From JBHJGS01 sp050331575 (lineage in GTDB: Bacteria > Pseudomonadota > Alphaproteobacteria > Sphingomonadales > Rhodothalassiaceae), in NCBI GenBank assembly GCA_050331575.1, contig JBHJGS010000036.1, forward strand, positions 1 through 64,000: 64,000 nucleotides of DNA. Reading direction: 5' to 3'. The notes beneath the pieces were generated by a model, which saw only the letters and a program-made list of their open reading frames with translations, was not told where the DNA came from and searched no databases. The translations under genes and the position numbers were made by a program. Shown here piece by piece: positions 1-8,170 of the stretch; the first letter of the stretch is position 1, and each line of letters begins with the position of its first letter.

Positions 1-157
1 GCCCGCGCCCGAGGTCCGTCACCGCGGACTGCTCCAGATGAGCGTCCCCGTGCAGGTTCACCCGGGGCCCATCGAACGGCATCGCCGACAGCCGCCGGCA
101 CACCGCCTCGCTGAACTGCTGATTGATGAATCGAAAGTAGCCGTGCGGGCTGTGTCG
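1..157 (-). pseudogene. Internal fragment of an HGDAHLEQ-motif protein, joined to pufC
   Basis: Read on the minus strand from about 157 down to 1, one frame is open and gives a protein-like stretch with SPHGYFRFINQQF, then VNLHGDAHLEQSAVTDLGRG. The HGDAHLEQ motif resembles DUF2252-like proteins, which have a kinase-like fold; this family name is recalled, not searched. The stretch has no start codon of its own and enters out of frame from the pufC reading frame near 150-157. It runs off the left edge of the window, so the rest of the gene may lie beyond it. It could be a real fusion left by a deletion, or an assembly join. Confidence 0.5.
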
Positions 158-345
158 AATTCGGGCACGCTCATGCCGGTGCCGCGGGGGCCGGTCTGCA
201 GCGACGTCGTCGCGTAGGGCTGGCCCCAGGTCACGATCAGCGCCGCCGCCGCCACCGCGACCCCCACCGTCCCGATCAGGACGGCGGGGCCGAAGATGTT
301 GGTGGGGTTCTTCTCGTTCCACTCGTTGAACCACTTGGGCAGCAT
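58..345 (-). pseudogene. pufC: Truncated pufC, reaction-centre cytochrome c subunit (N-terminus only)
   Basis: PufC is the tetrahaem cytochrome that re-reduces the special pair from the periplasmic side. The start MLPKWFNEWNEKNPTNIFG, the single membrane anchor at about residues 18-40 and the conserved LQTGPRGTGMSVPEF stretch are all typical. It begins 3 bp after the pufM stop, the normal place. Similarity stops after about residue 64 (FDTA); the frame then runs through foreign sequence to a TGA at 58-60. No CxxCH haem motif remains, against the usual four and about 330-360 residues. As read, this gene cannot make a working cytochrome, so RC reduction would need a soluble donor. Confidence 0.8.
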
Positions 346-348
346 CGA

Positions 349-1350
349 TCAGTCCTCCACCAGCCTGTTGGGATCGCCGCCGATGAAGTTCTCGTAGGTG
401 TCGTAGGCCTCGTAGCCATAGTCCTCGAGATAGACGGGGGCGAAGTTGTGTTCCTGGGCCCAGATGAACCAGTTGTCGACGACCGTGCCGGTCAGAAGGA
501 TGCCGATGCCGCCGGTGATCGCGGTGAGCATGGCGAACCAGATGGCCCAGCGGTGGATCCCTTCCATCGAGGCGTTGAAGCCCATCGTCCAGCGCCAGAA
601 GAGGCTGGCGCGCTCGGTTCCGGTACCGCGGTCGTAGATCTGCTCGAGCTCGCGATCGGCGCCGAAGCGCGAGCAGGCCAGGATCGTGCCGCCATGCATC
701 GCGAACAGCAGGACCGAGCCGTAGAGGAACACGATCGAGAGGCAGTGGAAGGGATTGTAGTAGAGGTTGCCGTAGCGGATCGAGAAGGCCGTCGTCCAGT
801 CGAGATGCGGAAAGATGCCGTAGGGCACCGCCTCGGACCATTGGCCCATCAGGACCGGGCGGAAAAGGCCCAGGACCAGGAACAGCCAGATGGCCGACGC
901 GAAGGCCCAGGCCACGTGCTTGCCCATCCGGTGCTGTTCGGCCAGCAGGTAGCTGCGCAGCCACCAGGCCAGCACGCTGACCAGCAGGAAGAACGAGGCG
1001 ATGATGTACCACCCGCCCTGGTCCAGCGGCGGGATGCGCAGGCCCCATTCCGGCCCCGGCGGCTCCAGCGCCAGCCAGAACAGCTGCCGGATGAACTGGA
1101 CCACGTTGAAGTCAACCTGGGCCAGCATGTTGAAGCCGATGATCACGAACCAGATCGTGCCGGAGATGATCGAGGCCAGACCCAGCGTGCCCAGATAGAT
1201 CGGGCCGACTTGGGCATCGCCGAACTTGCCCAGCAGCCAGGACGAACCGCCCGGCTTGGTGCGCCACAGTTCGGAGTCGTCGGTGGCGATGCCCGCATGC
1301 AAGGGGCCGCGGACCTGCACCTGGGTGAAGATGTTTTGATAGTCCATCAC
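349..1350 (-). CDS. pufM: Photosynthetic reaction centre M subunit
   Basis: The M chain pairs with L in the inner membrane and binds bacteriochlorophylls, bacteriopheophytin, quinone and the non-haem iron. The 333-residue product has five membrane helices. The ligand histidines fall at the classical positions: His202 in NPFHC, His219 in AMHGG and His266 in GFNASMEGIHRW. A C-terminal tail of about 25 residues (ending GGDPNRLVED) is of the kind seen in species whose RC carries a cytochrome subunit. It lies 8 bp after pufL in the puf operon and 3 bp before the broken pufC. Confidence 0.97.
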   Translation of the reverse strand: MMDYQNIFTQVQVRGPLHAGIATDDSELWRTKPGGSSWLLGKFGDAQVGPIYLGTLGLASIISGTIWFVIIGFNMLAQVDFNVVQFIRQLFWLALEPPGPEWGLRIPPLDQGGWYIIASFFLLVSVLAWWLRSYLLAEQHRMGKHVAWAFASAIWLFLVLGLFRPVLMGQWSEAVPYGIFPHLDWTTAFSIRYGNLYYNPFHCLSIVFLYGSVLLFAMHGGTILACSRFGADRELEQIYDRGTGTERASLFWRWTMGFNASMEGIHRWAIWFAMLTAITGGIGILLTGTVVDNWFIWAQEHNFAPVYLEDYGYEAYDTYENFIGGDPNRLVED

Positions 1351-1358
1351 TTATCTCC

Positions 1359-2183
1359 TCAAGACCAGATCGGCAGCTGCAGCCACCAGTCCCACCATTC
1401 CGGCCAGCCCTTGATCCAGAACGGACCGCTGATCACGATGCACACGGCACTCCAGAAGCCCGCGCTCAGGGCCAGGAACAGCCCCAGCCGGTGGATGCCG
1501 AGCGGGCCGATCGAATAGCCAATGAAGTCGCGGAAGAAGGTGTTCTCGTGATCCGGCGTCTTGACCGTTTCATCCTTGCCCGGATTGAGCGCGGACAAGA
1601 TCAGGCCGCCGTGCAGCGCCAGCGCGAAGGTGGTGGCGAAGAAGAAGCTCACCGCCAGCATATGCGCCGGGTTATAGTGGAAATGCAGATACTGGTAGCC
1701 GACATTGGACACCCAGTCCAAATGGCTCAAGATGCCGTAGGGAAAGCCGTATCCCCACGCCCCCAGCAGCAGGGGTCGCACCACCACCAGCGTGACATAG
1801 GCCAGGATCGCGAAGCTGAAGGCGATCGGGATATGATAGCCCAGCCCCAGTTTTCGCGCGATTTCCGCTTGCCTGAGCGCCCAGGACACAAACGCACCGA
1901 CGGCACAGATCGTGATGATCTGCCACAAGCCCCCTTCCTGCAGCGGCGCCAGCGCCAGGCCATAGGAAATGTCCGGCGGGGCGATATTGATCTGCCAGGG
2001 GTTCCAGGTGTCGCCGAGGGCCGCCCCATAGAAGATCAGCGCAGTGCCAAGGAAGGAGAAGAAGATCGTGGTGACGCCGAAGAAACCGACATAGAACGGC
2101 CCGACCCAGAAGTCGAACAGATCACCGCCGATCAGCGTCCCGCCACGGACGCGGTATTTTCTCTCAAAACTGAGCATTGCCAT
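1359..2183 (-). CDS. pufL: Photosynthetic reaction centre L subunit
   Basis: L is the partner of M in the reaction centre core. The product has 274 residues, starts MAMLSFERKYRVRGG, and has five membrane helices. His174 (NPAH), His191 (ALHGG) and His231 (GIHR) match the special-pair and iron ligands of known L chains, shifted by one residue. A second ATG two codons downstream could also be the start. It follows pufA after a 146-bp gap that holds a strong hairpin. Confidence 0.97.
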   Translation of the reverse strand: MAMLSFERKYRVRGGTLIGGDLFDFWVGPFYVGFFGVTTIFFSFLGTALIFYGAALGDTWNPWQINIAPPDISYGLALAPLQEGGLWQIITICAVGAFVSWALRQAEIARKLGLGYHIPIAFSFAILAYVTLVVVRPLLLGAWGYGFPYGILSHLDWVSNVGYQYLHFHYNPAHMLAVSFFFATTFALALHGGLILSALNPGKDETVKTPDHENTFFRDFIGYSIGPLGIHRLGLFLALSAGFWSAVCIVISGPFWIKGWPEWWDWWLQLPIWS

Positions 2184-2264
2184 TTGCAGGTTCCTCCGGT
2201 CGGACGAAGCGGCATGCCGGGCTCAGTGCCGACCATGCCGGAAAACTTGGTGCCTTGTTTTGGA

Positions 2265-2300
2265 CGGCGGATGGGCTGGACGGGCCTGCCCCATCCGCCG
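2265..2300 (-). terminator. Intercistronic stem-loop between pufA and pufL
   Basis: CGGCGGATGGG (2265-2275) and CCCATCCGCCG (2290-2300) form an 11-bp perfect stem around a 14-base loop. There is no T run after it on the minus strand. In known puf operons a hairpin at this place protects the pufBA part of the mRNA from 3' decay, so that antenna subunits are made in excess over L and M. That role is inferred here from position. Confidence 0.7.
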
Positions 2301-2329
2301 CCCTTCGCTAGGGAGCCGACGCGTGCGCG

Positions 2330-2518
2330 TCAGGCGAGCCCGAATAGGCGCGCGACGCCGAGCGACGCTGCCTCCAGGCGTTCCGGATTGCCCTGCAGCC
2401 AGTTGAACCGCTCGGTGCTCAGCAACACCAAGTGGATCATGACAGCCAGAGCAAACAGGAAGATGGCCAGGGCGATCAATGTCCGCCGCGGATCGAAAAG
2501 GAGCCAGATTCTCCACAT
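2330..2518 (-). CDS. pufA: Light-harvesting 1 alpha subunit
   Basis: A short (62-residue) single-helix antenna polypeptide that forms the LH1 ring around the reaction centre. It reads MWRIWLLFDPRRTLIALAIF, with the bacteriochlorophyll-binding His29 (VMIHLVLL) and the typical LSTERFNWL after the helix. The start at 2518 is set by GGGGAGG eight bases upstream; an earlier in-frame start in the pufB end is unlikely. It follows pufB by 14 bp. Confidence 0.95.
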   Translation of the reverse strand: MWRIWLLFDPRRTLIALAIFLFALAVMIHLVLLSTERFNWLQGNPERLEAASLGVARLFGLA

Positions 2519-2532
2519 AATCTTACCTCCCC

Positions 2533-2748
2533 TCAACCAAGCATCGGCAGAGCATTGACGGCCGTCTGCACGCGATCAAGCAGTGCATAGCCTTCTTCGC
2601 CCGGAATCCACGGACGCCACGACCACACCAGAATGTGGGCGAACACCGCGATGCCGGTGAAGCCGATGAAGCTTTGCATGAAGAGTTTGTGGAACTCCCG
2701 AGCTTCATCTTCGGACAGGCCCGTCAAGGACCCGGTTGTGTCAGCCAT
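2533..2748 (-). CDS. pufB: Light-harvesting 1 beta subunit
   Basis: LH1 beta chain of 71 residues. It has the acidic N-terminus (LSEDEAREFHKLF), a single helix with pigment ligand His38 (GIAVFAHIL) and the SWRPWIPG stretch after it. Most LH1 beta chains stop soon after that stretch; this one goes on for about 20 residues (EEGYALLDRVQTAVNALPMLG-like tail). The ATG at 2748 has GGAGAAGG before it and fits the usual MAD start. First antenna gene of the puf operon. Confidence 0.95.
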   Translation of the reverse strand: MADTTGSLTGLSEDEAREFHKLFMQSFIGFTGIAVFAHILVWSWRPWIPGEEGYALLDRVQTAVNALPMLG

Positions 2749-2847
2749 AGGCCTTCTCCATTTATGAGTCATTGGACTCGAAGCACTCTGCACCATCTGT
2801 GTCTTCACCGCGGGGCCGGCGGCAGATGATGCTGGTTACACGCCCCC

Positions 2848-3075
2848 TCAGGACATGAAGACGAACGGCACGCTTGCGTTGGCCTTCTCCCATGCCGCCC
2901 GAAAGACGGACGGACGGGGTCCTGAATCTCGTGCAAAAAATCGTCGAACCGGCCAGGTCAGCACCAGGCCGGTCAGAAACACCAGGAAGGCGAGGATCAG
3001 GATCAGACGAAATTCCCGGGCACCCTGCCGCCGCAGCTTCGGTGCGGGGCTGTCCGACTGAGTTATGCTCGCCAT
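2848..3075 (-). CDS. pufQ: PufQ, puf operon regulatory/assembly membrane protein
   Basis: A 75-residue protein with a charged N-terminus (KLRRQGAREFRL), one hydrophobic segment (about residues 22-43, LILILAFLVFLTGLVL) and a basic stretch WPVRRFFARD. Size, topology and the place between bchZ and pufB match PufQ, which supports bacteriochlorophyll supply to the complexes. Sequence conservation in this family is low, so the call leans on context. It sits 37 bp after bchZ; the next 99 bp up to pufB carry no gene. Confidence 0.8.
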   Translation of the reverse strand: MASITQSDSPAPKLRRQGAREFRLILILAFLVFLTGLVLTWPVRRFFARDSGPRPSVFRAAWEKANASVPFVFMS

Positions 3076-3112
3076 GTGTGGCTCCTTTTGACGTTCAGGG
3101 CACCCGGATCGG

Positions 3113-4570
3113 TCATGACACCAGGTCCGCTGCCCGCTGTTTCAAGGCATCGACATGCTCGGTGGTCACCCGGTTCAGGCCATGGGCCCGCGCCTCGGCC
3201 TCCGCGGCATCGCGCAGCCGCTTGGCCGCGGAGATGCGCGCCAGCACCGGATGCCGTTCGACCATCTTGTCCAGCGCCTGGCGCGCCGCCAGATCCCAGG
3301 CCAGGGCCCGGCGGTCGCGCGCCGGCGTGGCCTCCACCGCATCCATGTCAGTGGCCAGCGGCAGGATGTGGAACAGCACGTCGAACAGCGCGTTGCAGAC
3401 CTCCTGGATCAGGTAGGTCGCGCCGGAATAGCCCATGAACGGGGTGCCCAGCGCGCGCCGGATGATGCCGCCGGGAAAGCTCGCCGGAATATAGGCCGAC
3501 CGGCCGTTGGTCTCGGCGATGTACATGCGCTCATTGTAGCTGCCGAACACCACCAGCGGCGGATGGCTGCTGATCGCCTCGCGCACCGCCTGATTGTCCG
3601 GCTTGATGCCGGCGGTGCGGCGAAATTCGAAGCTGCACGGCATGCCCATTTCGTCGCGCAGGAAATGCACCAGGCCGCGGGTATAGGTTTCCGTCGCCAC
3701 CACGCCGAAGCTGGCGGTGGCGAAGAAATCCTGGGTCACCGAGCGCCACAGATCCCACAGAGGCTTCAGCGTGGTGTGCCGCTCCTTCTCGATGAACGAC
3801 TCGGGATCCAGGTCCAACAACTCGCCCAGCTTGCGCAGGAATTTGGTCGTGGAGTGCAGCCCGATCGGCGCTTGCAGATACGGCTTGCCCAGAGATTCGC
3901 ACAGCATGCGGCCGAATTCCCGATACAGGCAGATATTCACATCGGCATCGACCAGCCGGGCGGTATCGTCCAGATGGCTGCCCAGCGGGAACACCATATT
4001 GATCTCAGCGCCGATGCCTTCGACCAGCCGGCGGATCTCCGCCAGGTCCGACGGCATGTTGAAGGTGCCGTAGATCGGACCGATGATGTTCACCTGCGGC
4101 TTGGCACCGTCGGGGCGCTTTTTCGGCTTGGGCATCTTGCCCTTGCCCTTCATGCCGAACTGGGTCCACAGCCAGTTCATCGCCCGATCCGCGGACTGCC
4201 ACTGATCCTCATCAATGGTGCGCGGCAGGAAACGCATGATGCCGGTGCCCTCCGGCGTCACCCCGCCGCCGATCATCTCGGCAATGGACCCGGTAACGAC
4301 AACCGACGGCTGATCTGGATCGAGCACCTCATGGGCGCGCTTCATCGCCTCTTCGGTGCCCTTCTGGCCGAGCTCTTCCTCCGCCAGGCCGGTCACCACG
4401 ATCGGCAGTTCGTGCGGCGGTAGCGCATCGGTATAGTGCAGCACCGAGGTGACCGGCAGATTTTCGCAGCCGACCGGACCGTCGATGATCACCTGCATGC
4501 CCTTGATGGCGGTGAACACATAGACCGAGCCCCAATAGCCGCCGGCGCGGTCATGATCGAGAACCAGCAT
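3113..4570 (-). CDS. bchZ: Chlorophyllide a reductase subunit Z
   Basis: BchZ, with BchY, forms the catalytic NifDK-like part of chlorophyllide a reductase, which reduces ring B on the way to bacteriochlorophyll a. The 485-residue product begins MLVLDHDRAGGYWGSVYVF and contains VIIDGPVGCENLPVTSVLHY, with the conserved cysteine of the cluster-binding region. The start at 4570 is chosen because its ATG overlaps the bchY stop (TGATG), giving translational coupling; a longer open frame upstream only shadows bchY. Confidence 0.96.
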   Translation of the reverse strand: MLVLDHDRAGGYWGSVYVFTAIKGMQVIIDGPVGCENLPVTSVLHYTDALPPHELPIVVTGLAEEELGQKGTEEAMKRAHEVLDPDQPSVVVTGSIAEMIGGGVTPEGTGIMRFLPRTIDEDQWQSADRAMNWLWTQFGMKGKGKMPKPKKRPDGAKPQVNIIGPIYGTFNMPSDLAEIRRLVEGIGAEINMVFPLGSHLDDTARLVDADVNICLYREFGRMLCESLGKPYLQAPIGLHSTTKFLRKLGELLDLDPESFIEKERHTTLKPLWDLWRSVTQDFFATASFGVVATETYTRGLVHFLRDEMGMPCSFEFRRTAGIKPDNQAVREAISSHPPLVVFGSYNERMYIAETNGRSAYIPASFPGGIIRRALGTPFMGYSGATYLIQEVCNALFDVLFHILPLATDMDAVEATPARDRRALAWDLAARQALDKMVERHPVLARISAAKRLRDAAEAEARAHGLNRVTTEHVDALKQRAADLVS

Positions 4571-6171
4571 CAGCCGACCTCCGCATCGATGATGGAGCCA
4601 TGGCCGCGCGCCTCTGCCGAGGCCGGCTTGGCGGCTTTTTTCTTTTTCTTCGGCCGCGGCTGAGGCTTGTCTTCCCAGATCCCGGCGGCGTCCCCCTCGC
4701 CGACACCGTCGAAGAACTTCTCCATGGTGTCGAAGCGCTCCTTCGACTCCAAAGCGCCATTGACCACCTGCGCCAAGCCGCCGGCGCCGGGAATGCCCAT
4801 CAGGGGCCGCGCGGAAATCAGGTTGGTGAAATAGAGCCCGGGCGTTCCGGCTTCCTTGGCGTGCTGCACCACCGGCGTCGTGCCGATCGCCAGATCCGGC
4901 TTGAACTCCTCGAAGGCGGCGATGTCTTGCTCCAGCGAGGCGCGATACTGCACCTCCACGCCATTGGCCTGCAGCCACTCGCGATCCGGGTCGGACCATT
5001 TGGTACGCGGGCAGGCGGTGCCGACATAGCGCACATCCGCCCCGGCCTCCATCAACAGGCGGGCGACCAGCAGTTCCGAGCCCTCATAGCCCGACAGCGT
5101 GATGCGCCCCTTGATCGGGTTGCTGGCCAGCCCCGCCTTGATCGCCGGGATCACCGTGTTGGACACCTCCGCCACCTTGTCAGCGGCAACACCGGCCATG
5201 TCACCGATCGCTGCCAGCCAGGCAGCGGTGCCTTCCATGCCCACCGGCGCAGAGCCGATGATCGGCCGGCCGGCAGCGTCGAATTCGCGGATCGCGGCGG
5301 TGTAGAAGGGGTGGATGGCGGCGACGCCGACACAGTCAAGCGCGGCATAAAGTTCGCGCCATTCGCGCGTTGGCACCACCGGCCCGGCGGCCAGGCCCAT
5401 GGGCTCCAGCAACATGCCGATGCTCATCGGATCGGCCGGGAACATCTCGCCCAACAAGGTCACCGTCGGTCGGTCTTCGCGACTGCGCGGCGCCATCACC
5501 GGGCCGGCCTGCGCCTCCTCGCGGGCGAAATTCAACATCGCCCCGGCGAGAATATCCTTGGCTTCCGCATGCGTCGGAACGCCGAAGCCTGGCACATCAA
5601 TGCCGATGATGCGCACGCCGTTGAGCTGCTTGGGCAGCAGCCTGAGCGGCACGCCCGAGGCGGTGGGCACGCACAGATTGGTGACCACCACGGCATCATA
5701 TTTTTCCGGATCGCACAAGCTCTCCACCGCCTCTTTGATGTCTTCAAAGAGTTTGCCGGTGACCAGGGTCTCCGAATTGAACGGCACATAACCGACGGTG
5801 CGGCGGGCGCCGTAGAAGTGCGAGGTGAAGGTCAGGCCATAGACGCAGCAGGCCGACCCGGACAGCACCGTGGCGGTGCGCTTCATGCGCAGGCCCACGC
5901 GCAACGACCCGAAGGCCGGGCACATGCTCTGCGGCTGATCATGCGGTCCGGTGGGATAATCCTTGGCATATTGCTCCAGGATCTCTCCCTTGCCCGCAGC
6001 GATGGCCTGGGCCTTCATCTTCTCCGCACCGGCATGGCAGCCCGTGCCATCGCCCGTCCCGGCCGGTGTCTGGGTCTCCACCGGTTGCGGCGGCGGGCTG
6101 CTCAGGCCCGGTTCATAGACCACTTCACCACTGCCCGTGCCGGACATCTTGTCGGGGGTCTGATCGGTCAT
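4570..6171 (-). CDS. bchY: Chlorophyllide a reductase subunit Y
   Basis: Second NifDK-like subunit of chlorophyllide a reductase, 533 residues. Conserved blocks include SMCPAFGSLRVGLRMKRT, LSGSACCVYGLTFTSHFYG and TNLCVPTASGVP, which supply cysteines for the Fe-S cluster shared with BchZ. The first 70 or so residues are Pro/Gly-rich. The last 25 are Lys-rich (RPKKKKKAAK) and look like a loose tail. GGGGAGG lies before the ATG; 19 bp separate it from bchX. Confidence 0.96.
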   Translation of the reverse strand: MTDQTPDKMSGTGSGEVVYEPGLSSPPPQPVETQTPAGTGDGTGCHAGAEKMKAQAIAAGKGEILEQYAKDYPTGPHDQPQSMCPAFGSLRVGLRMKRTATVLSGSACCVYGLTFTSHFYGARRTVGYVPFNSETLVTGKLFEDIKEAVESLCDPEKYDAVVVTNLCVPTASGVPLRLLPKQLNGVRIIGIDVPGFGVPTHAEAKDILAGAMLNFAREEAQAGPVMAPRSREDRPTVTLLGEMFPADPMSIGMLLEPMGLAAGPVVPTREWRELYAALDCVGVAAIHPFYTAAIREFDAAGRPIIGSAPVGMEGTAAWLAAIGDMAGVAADKVAEVSNTVIPAIKAGLASNPIKGRITLSGYEGSELLVARLLMEAGADVRYVGTACPRTKWSDPDREWLQANGVEVQYRASLEQDIAAFEEFKPDLAIGTTPVVQHAKEAGTPGLYFTNLISARPLMGIPGAGGLAQVVNGALESKERFDTMEKFFDGVGEGDAAGIWEDKPQPRPKKKKKAAKPASAEARGHGSIIDAEVG

Positions 6172-6190
6172 GACGCGCCCTCCCCTGCAC

Positions 6191-7150
6191 TCAAACGTCG
6201 TCGTAGACGACTTCGAGGGATTGCTTCTCCGGCAGCGTGCCGCCGCACATGTCGGCCAGGCTTGCCGGATTCAGCTGAACGTCGCGGCCGGTTTCCTCGG
6301 CCTTGAACAAGTCCAGCAAACCGTCTTGATCCAGCGGGCTGGGCCGCACCGGCGGGGCATCGGCCACGGCCGTGGCCAGCTGCTCAAACAGCGATGCCCA
6401 AGGGCTGCCGGGCTTGCCGATAATCTGATAATTGGCGGATTTCTTGCGGATGTCTTCATGCTGCGGGATCGCCGCCAGCACCGGAATGCCGACCGCCTCG
6501 GCGAAGGCCTGCGCCTCACCGGTGCCGTCATCCTTGTTGATCACCAGGCCGGCGACGCCGACATGGCCACCCAGATTGCGGAAATAGTCGGTCGCTGAGC
6601 AGACATTGTTGGCGACATAGAGCGACTGCAGGTCGTTGGAGCCGACCACGATGACCTTTTGGCACAGGTCGCGCGCGATCGGCAGGCCGAAGCCGCCGCA
6701 CACCACGTCACCCAAGAAATCAAGCAGGACATAATCAAAGTCCCACTGGTGGAAGCCCAGCTTCTCCAACAGCTCAAAGCCGTGGATGATGCCGCGTCCG
6801 CCGCAGCCGCGGCCGACTTCCGGCCCGCCCAACTCCATCGCGAACACGCCGTCGCGCTTGAAGCAGACATCGCCGATTTCGACATCTTCACCGGCGGCCT
6901 TCTTCTTCGACGAGGTCTCGATGATGGTCGGGCAGCTCTTGCCGCCGAACAACAGCGACGTGGTGTCCGACTTGGGGTCACAGCCGATCAAGAGGACCCG
7001 CTTGCCCTGCTGCGCCATCATGTAGGACAGATTGGCCAGCGTGAAGCTCTTGCCGATGCCGCCCTTGCCATAAATCGCAATGATCTGCGTTTCCTTGGCA
7101 GGCTTCGGCTCGCCGTCCGGGCCAGCCCCGGTACCGTCTAACGGGCTCAT
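6191..7150 (-). CDS. bchX: Chlorophyllide a reductase iron protein subunit X
   Basis: NifH-like ATPase that hands electrons to BchYZ. The 319-residue product has the P-loop IYGKGGIGKS at about residue 26, CDPKSDTT, and the two cysteine motifs GRGCGGRG and GDVVCGGFG that hold the 4Fe-4S cluster between the two monomers. The ATG at 7150 overlaps the bchC stop (ATGA), so it is preferred over longer open readings that run into bchC. Confidence 0.97.
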   Translation of the reverse strand: MSPLDGTGAGPDGEPKPAKETQIIAIYGKGGIGKSFTLANLSYMMAQQGKRVLLIGCDPKSDTTSLLFGGKSCPTIIETSSKKKAAGEDVEIGDVCFKRDGVFAMELGGPEVGRGCGGRGIIHGFELLEKLGFHQWDFDYVLLDFLGDVVCGGFGLPIARDLCQKVIVVGSNDLQSLYVANNVCSATDYFRNLGGHVGVAGLVINKDDGTGEAQAFAEAVGIPVLAAIPQHEDIRKKSANYQIIGKPGSPWASLFEQLATAVADAPPVRPSPLDQDGLLDLFKAEETGRDVQLNPASLADMCGGTLPEKQSLEVVYDDV

Positions 7151-8079
7151 GACACAGTCCTCCAATCCAGGATCATTTTTAAACAGGCAGGATCGCTGAA
7201 CGCGGTGCGGTAGGCGGTGGCCGCCTCCGCCACCGCCGAGCGGTGCGTGATCAGGCCGGCCAGAGACAGCTTGCCACTGGCCACCAAGGTGCGCACCGCG
7301 GCCAGGTCGGCGGGCTTCCATTCAGCCGCGACCCGGATGCGCGCCTCCTTCATGAAGGCGGGCGGGAAAGAGAAAGACAAAGGCTCGGAATAAAAGCCGG
7401 CCAGGTTGATCTCGCCGCCGAAGGCCAGGCGGCCGATCAGCGTGTCGAGGATCTTCGGGTCGCCGCTGACATCGCAGATTGAGCGATAATCCTTGCGCGG
7501 GTCATCGGCGACATCGACCACCTTGTACCCCTCAGCGCCTTGCGCGCGATCGGGATTGCGCTCCCACACCGTGCAGTCGCCACCGGCCGCGACCACCAGG
7601 CGGGCCAGCAGCCGGCCGAGCACGCCGTGCCCGATGATCAGGTCCGGCAGCGGCCCGCCGACGATGGCGTGCTGCGCGGTCGCTGCCAGCGCGAACAAGA
7701 CCGCATCCTCGCCCAAATCGTCGACAATACGGTGCGCACGGTCGGACGGCACCACCAGCCGCGAGGCCGCGCCGCCGAACAGACCGCGCACGGGTCCGAA
7801 GCAGCTGGCGCCGGGTACGAACACCCGCTCACCAATGCGATGCTCCGCCTGCGCCCCGGCATCGACGATGCGCCCAACCGACTCGTAACCGGGCACCAGC
7901 GGATAGCCCATACCTGGAAAGGGCGGCATGGCGCCGGACCAGAGCAAGCGCTCCGTCCCGGTGGAGATGCCGCTATATTCGATATCGACCACGACATCAT
8001 TGTCACCGGGCGGCACCAGCTCCAGCCGGCTGACTTCCAGCCGTTCGGGTTCCTGCAAGACAATGGCCGTGGCGTGCAT
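7147..8079 (-). CDS. bchC: 3-hydroxyethyl bacteriochlorophyllide a dehydrogenase
   Basis: BchC oxidises the ring-A hydroxyethyl group to acetyl, next to the chlorophyllide a reductase step. It is a 310-residue medium-chain dehydrogenase. It starts MHATAIVLQEPERLEVSR and has the GISTGTERLLW and GYPLVPGYESVG blocks and the cofactor-binding region near PDLIIGHGVLGRLLA. It is the first gene of the bchCXYZ-puf unit and is preceded by a promoter covered by two PpsR-type operators. Confidence 0.95.
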   Translation of the reverse strand: MHATAIVLQEPERLEVSRLELVPPGDNDVVVDIEYSGISTGTERLLWSGAMPPFPGMGYPLVPGYESVGRIVDAGAQAEHRIGERVFVPGASCFGPVRGLFGGAASRLVVPSDRAHRIVDDLGEDAVLFALAATAQHAIVGGPLPDLIIGHGVLGRLLARLVVAAGGDCTVWERNPDRAQGAEGYKVVDVADDPRKDYRSICDVSGDPKILDTLIGRLAFGGEINLAGFYSEPLSFSFPPAFMKEARIRVAAEWKPADLAAVRTLVASGKLSLAGLITHRSAVAEAATAYRTAFSDPACLKMILDWRTVS

Positions 8080-8126
8080 CCGTCGGGGCTCCTTGAGGCA
8101 CCGGACAGTGGGAATTCACCGCTGTG

Positions 8127-8170
8127 TGTCACACTAACCTGACACTAGCCCATGTCAACTTCAAATTACA
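8127..8170 (-). promoter_or_regulatory. bchC promoter with tandem PpsR/CrtJ-type operators
   Basis: Two perfect TGT-N12-ACA palindromes lie at 8127-8144 (TGTCACACTAACCTGACA) and 8153-8170 (TGTCAACTTCAAATTACA), exactly 8 bp apart. On the minus strand TTGACA (8158-8153) and TAGTGT (8136-8131), 16 bp apart, form a sigma-70-like promoter that the two sites cover. This is the classic layout for redox/light repression by PpsR/CrtJ. The upstream site overlaps the crtF stop codon. Confidence 0.85.

Noticed and set aside
448..1518. 356-codon plus-strand frame opposite pufM/pufL
   Set aside because: Same kind of shadow of high-GC coding DNA; crosses the pufL-pufM boundary with no sign of selection.
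4600..6306. 568-codon open frame on the plus strand opposite bchY
   Set aside because: It is antisense to a certain gene, rich in His, Arg and Gly from GC-biased third positions, and has no family motif or ribosome-binding site.
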